The notes under the pieces: model-generated
What the model was told of the DNA's origin: nothing
The model's database searches: none
Seen by the model: the letters and a program-made list of their open reading frames with translations, nothing else
NCBI RefSeq assembly: GCF_001027285.1
Contig: NZ_CP011509.1
Location: forward strand, 46,001-110,000
Direction of reading: 5' to 3'
Length of the DNA: 64,000 nt
Origin: Archangium gephyra
GTDB lineage: Bacteria; Myxococcota; Myxococcia; Myxococcales; Myxococcaceae
Made by a program: the position numbers and the translations under genes
Part shown: positions 1 to 8,512 of the stretch, piece by piece
How positions within the stretch are numbered: position 1 is the stretch's first letter
How the letters are laid out: every line of letters starts with the position of its first letter

Positions 1-438
1 GGTACCAGCGGCCAGTGCTCGCAGCATGTTCGTATAGGTAAAGAACTCCTGTCCTTCAGGGTCGTCCTGTTGCCTGGGCATGAGTGCATCGATCTCGCGA
101 GCGAGATCGAAATTGCCTGCTGCCATGGCACACAGCAGTGGGCCTTCCGTTTCGGCATTGACGAGCTCGCTCTCCACGTCGAATCCCTGATGATAGGCCT
201 TGAGGAGGGTGTGGTACGTCAGCGCCTCCCGGTGGAGATCCTCAAAGAAGCCATCCACATCCGCTTCCAAAAGGAAGCGGATGATGGCGCGGCCGCGGTA
301 CATGTTCACCAGGCACCAGATGGAGCCACCGAGCTTCTTGCAGGCCGAGTAGGGCCGGGTGATGTCCTCTTTGAGGAAGGTGCGAATGGTAGTGTTGATG
401 CTCAGCAGCGAGTCGTTGAGCAGCTCTTGATTCGCCAT
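1..438 (-). CDS. Imm49-like immunity protein (3' end cut by window edge)
   Basis: The reading frame starts at an ATG read from 438 and runs off the left edge, giving about 146 residues (N-terminus MANQELLNDS). It is helical, with a segment near residue 107 reading AMAAGNFDLAREI. That matches my memory of the Imm49 family of polymorphic-toxin immunity proteins, where a block of the type AGDxxLAR precedes an acidic stretch. It lies 12 bp downstream of the toxin gene on the same strand, the normal place for a cognate immunity gene. The expected role is to bind and neutralise the toxin in the cytoplasm of producer and kin. The family call rests on pattern and context, and the C-terminus is not visible. 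Confidence 0.6.
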   Translation of the reverse strand, partial: MANQELLNDSLLSINTTIRTFLKEDITRPYSACKKLGGSIWCLVNMYRGRAIIRFLLEADVDGFFEDLHREALTYHTLLKAYHQGFDVESELVNAETEGPLLCAMAAGNFDLAREIDALMPRQQDDPEGQEFFTYTNMLRALAAGT

Positions 439-450
439 GGGATGGAAGCC

Positions 451-1398
451 TCAGGGGAAGATGATGGAGGATGGCGCAGGCTCTGAATCATGAGAAGCCT
501 GGGTGCGCAACCAATTGTCGAAGTCTTCTCCCAGCTCGATGAATTCCTGTGGATCCTGTGGAAATGGCCAATCGATGCTGAGCTCGTTGACAGAAGGGGT
601 TGCGCCCTCGCCCAGGACAACCAGGTAGATGCCAGGATAGACAGGTACCTGGGTGGCACCGAAGATGTTGACCACCCGCGTGCCGCGCCTGTTCTTGGCG
701 GCCTGCAGCATTCGGACGCTCTGCTCGACACTGGATGCCTTCTGGTCCGTGGTGAGCCCGTCGAGGCCGACCGGTTTCAGCAAGGCTTTCTTGGCACGAT
801 CCCGGATCCAGGCCCAGCTCATCTGCCGGCAGCGCCTGCCATCCGCCTGGTAGCGCCCCATGAGCTGCCAGACGCGCCGCCGATCCTGCTTCCAACTCTC
901 GAACTTGGCCACATTGCCAGTGAATTTGGATTCACAGAAGATACAACTCTGGTCACTGTCGCGCCAGAAGAAACTATCTACACCGCAGTTTTCGATATCA
1001 ATGGAGGCCGCGCCGCGTTGCAGGGTCTGAACGTATTTCGAGGCCAGCTTCGTGAACCCCTCGCCAATGTAGCGCTTTTCAGCCCGCATGACGGAGTAGA
1101 GCTCGACTTCGTTATTGGTCAGCTTGCTGGTGTTGTCCCAGACCGTCCATTTGAGCTCCATCTTGCCCGTTCCACTGTTGACAGGCGTTTCCTCGGTCTG
1201 GAAGGGCTTGGTCCCGCTCTGTTTTCCTTGAGGGATGCTGTTCCAGGTGGTCTCGAGGCGGTTGTTGCTGGCCCAGCCCTGCCATGGGTTCACGTGCCCC
1301 ATCCGCACGATCCGGTGTTCCGTGACCTGGGAGCTGGTCCAGTTTTTATAGGAGACGACGATCACCGCCTGATGCGTCTTTTCGGGATTAATTGCCAT
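451..1398 (-). CDS. Putative T6SS effector toxin, nuclease-like
   Basis: A 315-residue protein. I start it at ATG 1398 (MAINPEKTHQ) because this overlaps the end of the upstream DUF4150 gene by 11 bp and removes an arginine-rich out-of-frame tail. There is no signal peptide. A central block has D141, D147 and the motif ESK at 156-158, framed by cysteines 138, 152 and 155. The spacing D-x(n)-ExK is typical of PD-(D/E)xK restriction-endonuclease-fold toxins, and a basic, tryptophan-rich segment follows (SWKQDRRRVWQ, SWAWIRDRAKK). The order PAAR-like tip, this gene, immunity gene argues for a toxin delivered by a type VI apparatus. The nuclease assignment is inference; the catalytic block could also belong to an unrelated toxin fold. 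Confidence 0.55.
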   Translation of the reverse strand: MAINPEKTHQAVIVVSYKNWTSSQVTEHRIVRMGHVNPWQGWASNNRLETTWNSIPQGKQSGTKPFQTEETPVNSGTGKMELKWTVWDNTSKLTNNEVELYSVMRAEKRYIGEGFTKLASKYVQTLQRGAASIDIENCGVDSFFWRDSDQSCIFCESKFTGNVAKFESWKQDRRRVWQLMGRYQADGRRCRQMSWAWIRDRAKKALLKPVGLDGLTTDQKASSVEQSVRMLQAAKNRRGTRVVNIFGATQVPVYPGIYLVVLGEGATPSVNELSIDWPFPQDPQEFIELGEDFDNWLRTQASHDSEPAPSSIIFP

Positions 1399-1864
1399 CC
1401 TTCCACTCCACAGTGAGGTTGATCTCCTCCGGATCCAGGTTCGAGCTCTGGCCCATGGCAACCAGCGGAGGCTGCAGCACGGGGGCGGGTGGAGTGTTCT
1501 TGTCGTTGTGCAGCATCATGTCGAAGGCGCGAGCCACGTTCTTCCCTTCGAATTTGACGTCGAACGAGTAGTTGATGAACTCTGCCTTGCCCTGGATCTT
1601 TCCGGAGGCGACGCCTTTGTTCGTGCCCGCCTCGTCTCCAGTGCTCATCTTGAAGTTCGAGTCCTTGACGCATACTGGGTTGCCATCACAAATCACGCTC
1701 TTGGTGCCCTTGTCCGTGTCGGAGGACTTCGCGATGTTGGGATAGGGTACCGGTACGGGGGAAGGAGGGCCCGGCGTCAGACACACATCGGGGAAGGCGA
1801 TGCTGGTGCCCGAGGAACCCTTGTGAACGACAGTCAGTTTGTTGACACCTGTCTTGGTGCTCAT
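1388..1864 (-). CDS. DUF4150 (PAAR-like) domain protein
   Basis: A 158-residue protein with the DUF4150/PAAR-like pattern: an N-terminal FPDVCLTPGPPSPVPVPYPN stretch followed by a glycine-rich beta-repeat region (SNFKMSTGDEAGTNKGVASG). DUF4150 proteins form or cap the sharpened tip of VgrG spikes and carry downstream toxins. It ends inside the start of the toxin gene, overlapping it by 11 bp, so toxin and tip are translationally coupled. Its own start ATG overlaps the last codons of the ketosynthase-like gene by 4 bp. The ATG has an AGGAGGG-like Shine-Dalgarno sequence just upstream, on the minus strand. The cargo is a separate polypeptide here, not a fused C-terminal domain. Confidence 0.85.
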   Translation of the reverse strand: MSTKTGVNKLTVVHKGSSGTSIAFPDVCLTPGPPSPVPVPYPNIAKSSDTDKGTKSVICDGNPVCVKDSNFKMSTGDEAGTNKGVASGKIQGKAEFINYSFDVKFEGKNVARAFDMMLHNDKNTPPAPVLQPPLVAMGQSSNLDPEEINLTVEWKDGN

Positions 1865-2958
1865 GGGCGAGCACCCTCCTTTCTAGCACTGCGAAGGTAG
1901 ACCGAGCCCCTGAGTCCCTCATCCGAAGATGCACAGACGAGGACATTGTCTGTGCCTGCGTAGCCTCGGGCAAGGGCTCGTGCACCGACGCATACGGCGA
2001 TGGCAGAGGAGGCCGCGCCCGTGTCCCCGATGCAGTCCGCGGGGTGCCACAGGCGCCAGGGTTGCTGGAGGTGCTGCAGCGCGCGTGGCACCATCTTGGA
2101 GAACTCCTCCGCGCGGTAGAGTTCACCATTCAGGTCACTGAGGATGAGCCCCGTGTGGGCGCCACGGTCCGTCAATCCCGCGAGGGTCGTGGAAATGGCC
2201 CGCCCAAGGCCCAGTCCATTACAGGGCTGCCCCGAGGCTGGAGAGACAGGCTCATGGGCGACGCTGGGCGCCTCCAGCCAGGCGAGCACCTCGGCCTTCC
2301 TTCGCCGGGCTTGAACCGGTGATTCCACCAGGAAGAAGGCCGCCGCCTCCCCGGGAATCAGGCCCACTGCATTTTCGTCCGTCTTGAGCCGCCCCTCGGT
2401 CCAGAGCTGGGTCAGCCTCTCTGGCTCCACCAGGGAGTCGACACCTCCGATCACCGCTTGCGTGAATCTGCCCTGTTGCAGCTGCGTGACCGCGTCCTGG
2501 AGGGCCTTGAGGGCGGACGCATGCCCCTCGGAGTAGATGCGGATGCGGCTCTGCAGGTCGGGCAACTGGAGCCACTGGGCGATACGCGCGGCGAGTTGCT
2601 GGCGGCGCTCCTGTGAAATGCCCCGCCCCCCGGAAGGAAGCCCCAGGTAGATGCCGAGCTGCTCGAATTCCTGACCGCCCAGCCTTGCGTTGACCATCAG
2701 GTCCCGCAACCCATCCACGGTCATCCGGGTCCACCGTCCCAGCCCGAAATATCCATCCGTGAGCCCCTTCAGCGGACTGCCGATGATGGGGGGCTTCCAG
2801 GAGGGACGGCCAGCAATCCTCTGGGACTTGTCGAGTTCGCTCATCCGGACGATGCCGGCTCGGATGGCCGCGCATGCCGGGTAGGCTCCAAAGCCCACCG
2901 AGGTCACCATTCCGATGCCCGTCACGGACACGGCTCCGCCCTGCGGCCCTCCCGTCAT
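1861..2958 (-). CDS. Beta-ketoacyl synthase-like (thiolase-fold) protein of a T6SS module
   Basis: 365 residues from ATG 2958, which overlaps the DUF2169 stop as ATGA. The N-terminus (VSVTGIGMVTSVG) and the motifs VIGGVDSL and IGDTGAAS are those of 3-oxoacyl-ACP synthases of the thiolase fold. I do not see the full Cys-His-His catalytic set, so it may be non-catalytic. Proteins of this type are repeatedly found between DUF2169 and DUF4150 genes in proteobacterial T6SS cargo islands (family knowledge). The tight 4-bp overlaps on both sides indicate that it belongs to the same transcript. Its job in effector loading or modification is not known to me. A real fatty-acid synthesis role is unlikely, because no acyl-carrier or reductase genes are nearby. 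Confidence 0.7.
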   Translation of the reverse strand: MTGGPQGGAVSVTGIGMVTSVGFGAYPACAAIRAGIVRMSELDKSQRIAGRPSWKPPIIGSPLKGLTDGYFGLGRWTRMTVDGLRDLMVNARLGGQEFEQLGIYLGLPSGGRGISQERRQQLAARIAQWLQLPDLQSRIRIYSEGHASALKALQDAVTQLQQGRFTQAVIGGVDSLVEPERLTQLWTEGRLKTDENAVGLIPGEAAAFFLVESPVQARRRKAEVLAWLEAPSVAHEPVSPASGQPCNGLGLGRAISTTLAGLTDRGAHTGLILSDLNGELYRAEEFSKMVPRALQHLQQPWRLWHPADCIGDTGAASSAIAVCVGARALARGYAGTDNVLVCASSDEGLRGSVYLRSARKEGARP

Positions 2959-4007
2959 GGGCGCTGACCTCCGCCGGGCGCCTGGACCTTGGTCCAGACC
3001 ACCGCGTGCATCCGTCTGTGGATGGGCAGGGAGCCGCGCCACACCATCACCAAGCGATCCTCGTCCGTGTCAATGACCACCGTGTCCAGCGGCATGGGGA
3101 GTGCGTGTCGGCGACCGGAATGCAGCATGACGACTCCCTCGAAGCGGTGGGTGGGCAACTGGAACCGGAGCGGGCCTCTGGCGGATGCGTTGAGGAGCTC
3201 GACGGGTTCGCCACCTGAGAGGAAGCCCGGTATCTGCTGATCGACAGGGGCGGCGTTGAGGTGGCGGCGATCGAAGTCCTTTGGCACGAGGGGGAAGCGC
3301 TCCTCTTTCCAGGCCTGATCGTAACTGCCAGCCAGCCGGAGCCTGGGCTGCCAGTGGGATGCGATGAAACCGAAGCCCGCTGGAGGCGGCCTGTCGGAAG
3401 GGTAGCGAATCCGGTGCTGCGGGTCCTCCAGGTTGGGCAGCAGCAGGCCGTCGTAGGTTGCCTGGGAGGGGCGAGCAATGAATCCAGTGCCCACGGGGTT
3501 GCGCAACTCCGCCTCAGGCTTCTCTGGATTGCTGCGGTCCCACCCCCCAAAGGCCCGCTCGTACGTCAGGGGGATCCGCTCGAAGGGGAGTGGGGCATTC
3601 ATGGTCGTGGAACCCAGGACTCGGGACCACACCCGGTTCCCCAGGACCAGCACCCGTTTGTGGAGGGGTCCGAGCCGCAGCGAGACCTCGACCTCGGTCG
3701 CTCGACCTTTGGGCGCATGGGCGTGGCCCAGCAGCACGACGTCTGTTGCCTCCTTGGTGAAGACCGCTTCAGTCTCGTATTTCAGGCTGGATGCGCCCGG
3801 CGCGCCATGGAAGACAGGCTCCGCGCTGACGGGAGGCGGAGGCTGGAGCGGCTCTAGGGCTCCTTTGGCCTGGAGAACGAACGTTGCTTTGACGACCAGC
3901 GTCAGCACGTCTGCGCCGTGCTCGTCCTGCAACAGGAACATGTCGGCGGCGAAGGGCGTCAGATTGACGAATCCTTTGCGCACCAGGTCCGCTATTGGCT
4001 GGGGCAT
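2955..4007 (-). CDS. DUF2169 domain protein (T6SS adaptor/chaperone)
   Basis: A 350-residue protein starting MPQPIADLVRKG. It shows the DUF2169 hallmarks: the opening NLTPFAADMF, a VVKATFVL strand, LTYERAFGGWD near residue 150 and a conserved NPVGTGF block. DUF2169 proteins are known or predicted adaptors that help load PAAR/DUF4150-linked effectors onto VgrG. It is the first gene of the minus-strand cargo operon that continues through the ketosynthase-like, DUF4150, toxin and immunity genes. A GGAGGGG sequence lies about 6 bases upstream of the ATG. No core T6SS genes (TssB/C, Hcp, VgrG, ClpV) are visible in the window, so this is an orphan cargo locus or the edge of a larger one. Confidence 0.85.
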   Translation of the reverse strand: MPQPIADLVRKGFVNLTPFAADMFLLQDEHGADVLTLVVKATFVLQAKGALEPLQPPPPVSAEPVFHGAPGASSLKYETEAVFTKEATDVVLLGHAHAPKGRATEVEVSLRLGPLHKRVLVLGNRVWSRVLGSTTMNAPLPFERIPLTYERAFGGWDRSNPEKPEAELRNPVGTGFIARPSQATYDGLLLPNLEDPQHRIRYPSDRPPPAGFGFIASHWQPRLRLAGSYDQAWKEERFPLVPKDFDRRHLNAAPVDQQIPGFLSGGEPVELLNASARGPLRFQLPTHRFEGVVMLHSGRRHALPMPLDTVVIDTDEDRLVMVWRGSLPIHRRMHAVVWTKVQAPGGGQRP

Positions 4008-4389
4008 GTCATGTCCCTCCCCCCTTCGCTGTGCCCGATCAGCGGGTCATACGTAGCAACTGCTGGCCCCTTGAGCATGTTAACTCATTCGAGCGTGAGA
4101 TGGGCTGCGTGCCGCGGAGGCACGCTCCTGTGTCTGCTGGATTCCAGGGATTGAGTTCGTGGGCTTGGGTGAGGCGTAGCAAGTTCACCGCAAAATTCCT
4201 GGCGTCCTCGCGTGTCGGTTCCGCGGGTTGGACGGGTCTGGTCGAAGAAGCCTCATGGTTACGAGAGCTTAGAGTCCCTAACAAAACCGCCTCGGCCCCT
4301 ACCGCACCGGCCAGAAGCCGAGGCAAAAAGGACCAAACCGAACGGACGCGCATGGATTCGCCCGAACAGAAGGGTGCCCTGTCTATAGA
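4008..4389. other. Intergenic stretch without a protein gene
   Basis: No convincing coding frame is present. The stretch contains a strong inverted repeat, GCCTCGGC at 4290-4297 with GCCGAGGC at 4316-4323, followed by an A-rich stretch. This could be a pseudoknot stem of the adjacent tmRNA-like segment or a separate hairpin. The promoter of the minus-strand DUF2169 operon should lie at the left end of this stretch. Confidence 0.4.
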
Positions 4390-4473
4390 GGGAAAACGGG
4401 GGATGAGCCGCTGCTCCCTACCGAGGGCGAATCGGAGTTCGGCGGGTTCGACTCCCGCCAAGCCCCCTCTGGA
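4390..4473 (+). ncRNA. tmRNA (ssrA) 3'-end-like segment, probably a relic or attachment site
   Basis: The segment contains a T-arm, GCGGG-TTCGACT-CCCGC, preceded by TACCGAGG...TCGG and followed by AAGCCCCCT. This resembles the 3' third of bacterial tmRNA, where a CCGA...TCGG hairpin precedes the T-arm and acceptor strand. No matching 5' end (GGGG...TTCGAC) and no tag reading frame with a stop could be found in the 400 bp upstream, nor a permuted copy downstream. I therefore call only the 3' part. The 3' ends of tmRNA genes are common integration targets, so the fragment may be an attachment-site remnant. CCA is not encoded. Confidence 0.4.
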
Positions 4474-4475
4474 AG

Positions 4476-7400
4476 TTACCCGCCGTTCCGCGCCGGAGAC
4501 CTGGGCCGGCGCCTGCCGAGCGACCAGAGCAGTGCCAGCAAGGCCCAGGTGGCCGGGGCGGTGGGGGTGGTGGTGCAACTCCAGCCATAATGACTCCTCT
4601 GGATGACGAACCGGTGCTGGGAGGGAGCGCTGGCATTACCCGCGGCATCCACGGCGATGGCGGAGACGGAGTGGTAGCCGAACTCCAGCGCGGTGGATGG
4701 GGTGAAGCGCCAGCTTCCCACCTCGCTCACGAAGACCGGCCCGGCATTCGCCGCATCGTCATCCAGCCACACCTTCACCGTCATACCGGGTTCCACGGTG
4801 CCGGCGATGATGGGCGTCTGGGTGTCGGCGCGGTCCCCGGGCGCGGTCACCACGGGCGCTTCCGGCGGTTGGGTGTCCACCGTGAAGCTGTATTCCGCGG
4901 AGACAGGGCTGACATTGCCCGCCGGGTCCGTCGCCTTGGCCCATACCCGGTGGAGTCCCTCACGAAGCGCCGTGCCCGGGGTGAGTGTCCAGGTCCCCGC
5001 CGCGTCCGCCACGGCCGTTTCCACCACGTCTTCACCCCACCCCACCGTCACCGTGCTGCCCGCCTCCGCCGCGCCGCCCATGACGGGCCTGGTCGTGTTG
5101 ATGAAGGGCTTGTCGGGGGCCGTCACCACGGGGGCCGCTGGCGCTTGGGTGTCCACCGTGAAGAAGTGGCTCCCGGAGTCGGGGCTGACGTTGCCTGCCT
5201 TGTCCGTGGCCGTGGCCCGGGCCCGGTGGAGTCCCTCGCGAAGCGCCGTGGAGGGGAGAAGGCTCCAGTCTCCCCTGGCCTCCGCCACGGCTGTCCCGGC
5301 CACCATCTCCGTCCCATCGTGGTCCAGCCATACCGTCACCGTGCTCCCGGGCTCCGCCCTACCCGCGAAGACGGGCATGGGGTCATTGATGAAGTCCTCC
5401 AGGTTGTTCATCACGGGAGCCCCTGGTGGCAGGGTATCCACCTCGAAGTCGCGCTTCGCGGAGTCGGGGCTGACATTGCCCACCTCATCCGTGGCTCGGG
5501 CCCAGGCCTGGTGGAGTCCCTCCGCCAGCACGGTGTCCGGGGTGAAGCTCCATTGTCCCCGTGCGTCGGCGGGCGCTGTCCCCACCGGCGACCCATCCAG
5601 CCACACCCGCACCGTGGCGCCGGGTGTCGCCGTGCCTCCGATGGCTGGCTTCCGGGTATTGACGAACGCTCCTGGCGAGTCGAGCTCAGGCGCGGACAGG
5701 GAACCATCCACGTGCACCAGCCGCCCCCCATGGATGGCGTTGGTCATCACGGAAAGGATGTAATAGCCGCTCGGCACCCTGGGCGTCCGTACCGACACTT
5801 CCGTGTCGGAGAGCCTGTCCATGGGCACCGCACGGCTCGGTGCGCCTCCCTCCACCGGGAACAGGCGGATCAGGGGAAGATTCGTGGCGGAGTTCCGCGA
5901 GTCGCCGCTGCTTGCCTCCGAGCGGCCTCGCAAGTGGCGCCCCTTGATGAGGAAGTCCTCACCCGGATGGAGCCCGGCGGAGGGGTCGATGAGGGGACGC
6001 CCTTCAGGGCGAACGGCCGGGTCTTCGTATACCTCCACACTGGCGAAGATGTAGCCCGATCTCCAGTCCCCGGTGACCAGCACCTGGCCGGAGGGCAACA
6101 GCGTCGCCGTGTGCTCCGGGCGGCTGATGCTCAGGTCGCCCGTGGGGCTCCACGTCCCCGTGAGCGGGTCGTACACCTCCGCGGTGGCGGTGTACAGGTA
6201 GAGTCCGGGGTTGGTGTAGCCGCCGGTGACCAGCACCTTGCCGGAGGTCAACAGCGTCGCCTCATGGCGGCAGCGGGCCGTGGCCAGGGTCCCCGCGGCG
6301 CTCCACGCCCCCGAGCCCGGATCGTACACCTCCGCACTGCCGCGCATCTCCATACGGCCCGTGCTGCTGTTGACGCCCACGCCGCCGGTGACCAGCACCT
6401 TGCCGGAGGGCAACAGCGTCGCCGTGTGGCTGTAGCGGGCCGTGGCCAGGTCGCCCGTGAAGCTCCACGTCCCCGTGGCCGGGTCGTACACCTCCGCGCT
6501 GGCGAGGGGGCCGCCACCATATCCGCTGGCCACCAGCACCTTGCCGGAGGTCAACAGCGTCGCCGTGTGGCTGTAGCGGGCCGTGGTCAGGCCGCCCGTG
6601 AAGCTCCACGTCCCCGTGGCCGGGTCGTACACCTCCGCGCTGGCGAGGGGGCCGCTCGCGTCAAGGCCGCCGGTGACGAGCACCTTGCCGGAGGGCAACA
6701 GCGTCACCGTGTGGCCGGAGCGGGCCGAGGCCATGCCGCTCGTGGGGCTCCACTTCCCCGTGAGCGGGTCATACACCTCCGCGCTGGCGAGGGGGCCGCT
6801 CGCGTCGAGGCCGCCGGTGACGAGCACCTTGCCGGAGGGCAACAGCGTCACCGTGTGGCCGGAGCGGGCCGAGGCCATGTCTCCCGTGGGGTTCCACTTC
6901 TCCGTACCCGGGTCGTAGACCAGCGCACGGGTGAAGGGGCTGCCCGACGAGAAACTCCTGCCTCCGGAGACCAGCACCTGGCCGGAGGGCAACAGCGTCG
7001 CCGCATGGGCAACGAGGGCCGTGTCCATCGTGCCCGTGGTGCTCCACGTCCCCGGGCCCGGGTCGTACACCACCGCCTGGGCAATGGCGGAGAACGAGCC
7101 CAAGCCTCCGGTGACCAGCACCTGACCGGAGGGCAACAGCGTGGCCGTGGGCCACGAGCGGGCCGTGGCCATGCCGCCCGCGGAGCTCCATTCCCCCGTG
7201 TCCGGGTCGTAGACCTCCGCACTGCCGAGGAGGCTCCCCAGGTTGTTACCCGCCGAGACCAGCACCTGGCCCGAGGGCAGCAGCGTCGCCATGTGGCTGA
7301 AGCGGGCCGTGGCCAGGTTGCCCGTGACGCTCCACTTCCCCGTGCCCGGGTCGTACAGCTCCGTGCTGGCGAGGGTGCCGCTCGAATTGCTGCCTCCGGT

Positions 7401-8186
7401 GACCAGCACCTGGCCCGAGGGCAACAGCGTCGCCGTATGGACGGAGCGGGCCGTGGTCATGGCCTCCAGGGGGCTCCACGCCCCCGTGAGCGGCTCGTAC
7501 AGCTCCGCGCTGGCGAGGCTCGCGCTACTGTCTCCGCTCGAGCTACTGCCTCCGGAGACCAGCACCTGGCCGGAGGGCAACAACGTCGCCGTGTGTTTGG
7601 AACGAGCCGTGGCCATGCCGCCCGTGGGGCTCCACTTCCCCGTGAGCGGGTCGTACAGCTCCGCGCTCGAGCCACCGCCTCCGGAGACCAGCACCTGGCC
7701 GGAGGTCAACAACGTCGCCGTGTGGTTGGAGCGGGCCGTGGCCAGGTTGCCCGTGGTGCTCCACTTCCCCGTGAGCGGGTCGTACAGCTCCGCGCTGGCG
7801 AGGGCGCCGCTCGAGCCAGTGCCTCCGGAGACCAGCACCTGGCCGGAGGGCAACAGCGTCGCCGTGTGGTTGGAGCGGGCCGTGGTCATGCCGCCCGTGG
7901 TGCTCCACTTCCCCGTGAGCGGATCGTACAGCTCCGCGCTGGCCGAGCTCGTGCCTCCGGAGACCAGCACCTTGCCGGAGGGCAACAGCGTCGCCGTGTG
8001 GGCGGAGCGGGCCGTGGTCATGCTGCCCGTGGTGCTCCACTGCCCACCGGCGGCCACGGCCTGGAGGGCATGGGGCCTGCTCCACTCCCGCTCCGACGCC
8101 CCCTCCCTGCCCCGCGGCACCTCGTCGCACGCCCACCACAGCAGCACCGAGGCCAGGGTCAGCACCAGCCTCGCTATGGTTTTCAT
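4476..8186 (-). CDS. Kelch-repeat/Ig-like lipoprotein with MYXO-CTERM-like tail
   Basis: About 1236 residues from ATG 8186 (MKTIARLVLTL), chosen because a lipoprotein signal with lipobox LLWWAC follows directly. Residues from about 50 to 720 are 14 kelch-type repeats of about 46-54 residues, each with ARSxHTATLLPSGxVLVSGG and AELYDPLTGKWS. That is enough for two beta-propellers. Next comes a galactose-oxidase-C-terminal-like segment (PSGYYILSVMTNAIHGG), then four bacterial Ig-like domains ending in SPDSxxxxFTVDT. The C-terminus has an SC pair, a hydrophobic helix (ATWALLALLWSLG) and RRRPR, as in MYXO-CTERM sorting signals. It is probably surface-exposed and adhesive. Repeats 9 and 10 are nearly identical at DNA level, a sign of recent duplication. 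Confidence 0.85.
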   Translation of the reverse strand: MKTIARLVLTLASVLLWWACDEVPRGREGASEREWSRPHALQAVAAGGQWSTTGSMTTARSAHTATLLPSGKVLVSGGTSSASAELYDPLTGKWSTTGGMTTARSNHTATLLPSGQVLVSGGTGSSGALASAELYDPLTGKWSTTGNLATARSNHTATLLTSGQVLVSGGGGSSAELYDPLTGKWSPTGGMATARSKHTATLLPSGQVLVSGGSSSSGDSSASLASAELYEPLTGAWSPLEAMTTARSVHTATLLPSGQVLVTGGSNSSGTLASTELYDPGTGKWSVTGNLATARFSHMATLLPSGQVLVSAGNNLGSLLGSAEVYDPDTGEWSSAGGMATARSWPTATLLPSGQVLVTGGLGSFSAIAQAVVYDPGPGTWSTTGTMDTALVAHAATLLPSGQVLVSGGRSFSSGSPFTRALVYDPGTEKWNPTGDMASARSGHTVTLLPSGKVLVTGGLDASGPLASAEVYDPLTGKWSPTSGMASARSGHTVTLLPSGKVLVTGGLDASGPLASAEVYDPATGTWSFTGGLTTARYSHTATLLTSGKVLVASGYGGGPLASAEVYDPATGTWSFTGDLATARYSHTATLLPSGKVLVTGGVGVNSSTGRMEMRGSAEVYDPGSGAWSAAGTLATARCRHEATLLTSGKVLVTGGYTNPGLYLYTATAEVYDPLTGTWSPTGDLSISRPEHTATLLPSGQVLVTGDWRSGYIFASVEVYEDPAVRPEGRPLIDPSAGLHPGEDFLIKGRHLRGRSEASSGDSRNSATNLPLIRLFPVEGGAPSRAVPMDRLSDTEVSVRTPRVPSGYYILSVMTNAIHGGRLVHVDGSLSAPELDSPGAFVNTRKPAIGGTATPGATVRVWLDGSPVGTAPADARGQWSFTPDTVLAEGLHQAWARATDEVGNVSPDSAKRDFEVDTLPPGAPVMNNLEDFINDPMPVFAGRAEPGSTVTVWLDHDGTEMVAGTAVAEARGDWSLLPSTALREGLHRARATATDKAGNVSPDSGSHFFTVDTQAPAAPVVTAPDKPFINTTRPVMGGAAEAGSTVTVGWGEDVVETAVADAAGTWTLTPGTALREGLHRVWAKATDPAGNVSPVSAEYSFTVDTQPPEAPVVTAPGDRADTQTPIIAGTVEPGMTVKVWLDDDAANAGPVFVSEVGSWRFTPSTALEFGYHSVSAIAVDAAGNASAPSQHRFVIQRSHYGWSCTTTPTAPATWALLALLWSLGRRRPRSPARNGG

Positions 8187-8390
8187 CCCGATTCCTGGAG
8201 AGGATGGCATGAAGGTTCCCTTTCATGGATATGTGGTGTCACCCCAGCGGTGAGCCCCTCGGTCCCCCTCGACGAGCGAGGGTGAGCGTGAAGGGCCATG
8301 ACTTCGTTCACCTGGTGGTGCCCGCTGGTTTGCCGGGAACGCCCATGTTGCACGACCCACGGGAGGGGCGCGGTGACGGGCTTCACACCT

Positions 8391-8454
8391 GAAAGGGTGT
8401 CGGAGAATTCGAGTGACGCGACCCGGCACGACACGCGGCGGAAATAGAGCTTCG
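8391..8454. repeat. Solitary REP element (RAYT 3'-end type)
   Basis: The core GTGTCGGAGAATTC (8397-8410) is followed by GAGTGACGCG...GGCACGACACGCGGCGG. This tract matches the 3' end of the two transposase genes further right, including the part that encodes their last residues. It is a free-standing copy between the kelch gene and the acetyltransferase gene, with no transposase beside it. Confidence 0.75.
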
Positions 8455-8512
8455 CGCGGTCCGGTGGGAATCGCGAGGAGAGGGTGTCGCGAAGGACGGG
8501 AGCGGTGGCGCG

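Noticed and set aside
4390..4473. A tRNA gene at the TTCGACTCCC sequence
   Set aside because: No D-arm or anticodon arm with a normal loop (T at position 33) fits. The upstream hairpin matches tmRNA better.
4590..8285. A plus-strand open frame of over 1200 codons opposite the kelch gene
   Set aside because: It is the mirror of the repeated kelch sequence (GDQHLAGGQQRRR-type repeats) with an implausible composition. The minus strand has signal peptide, domains and tail.
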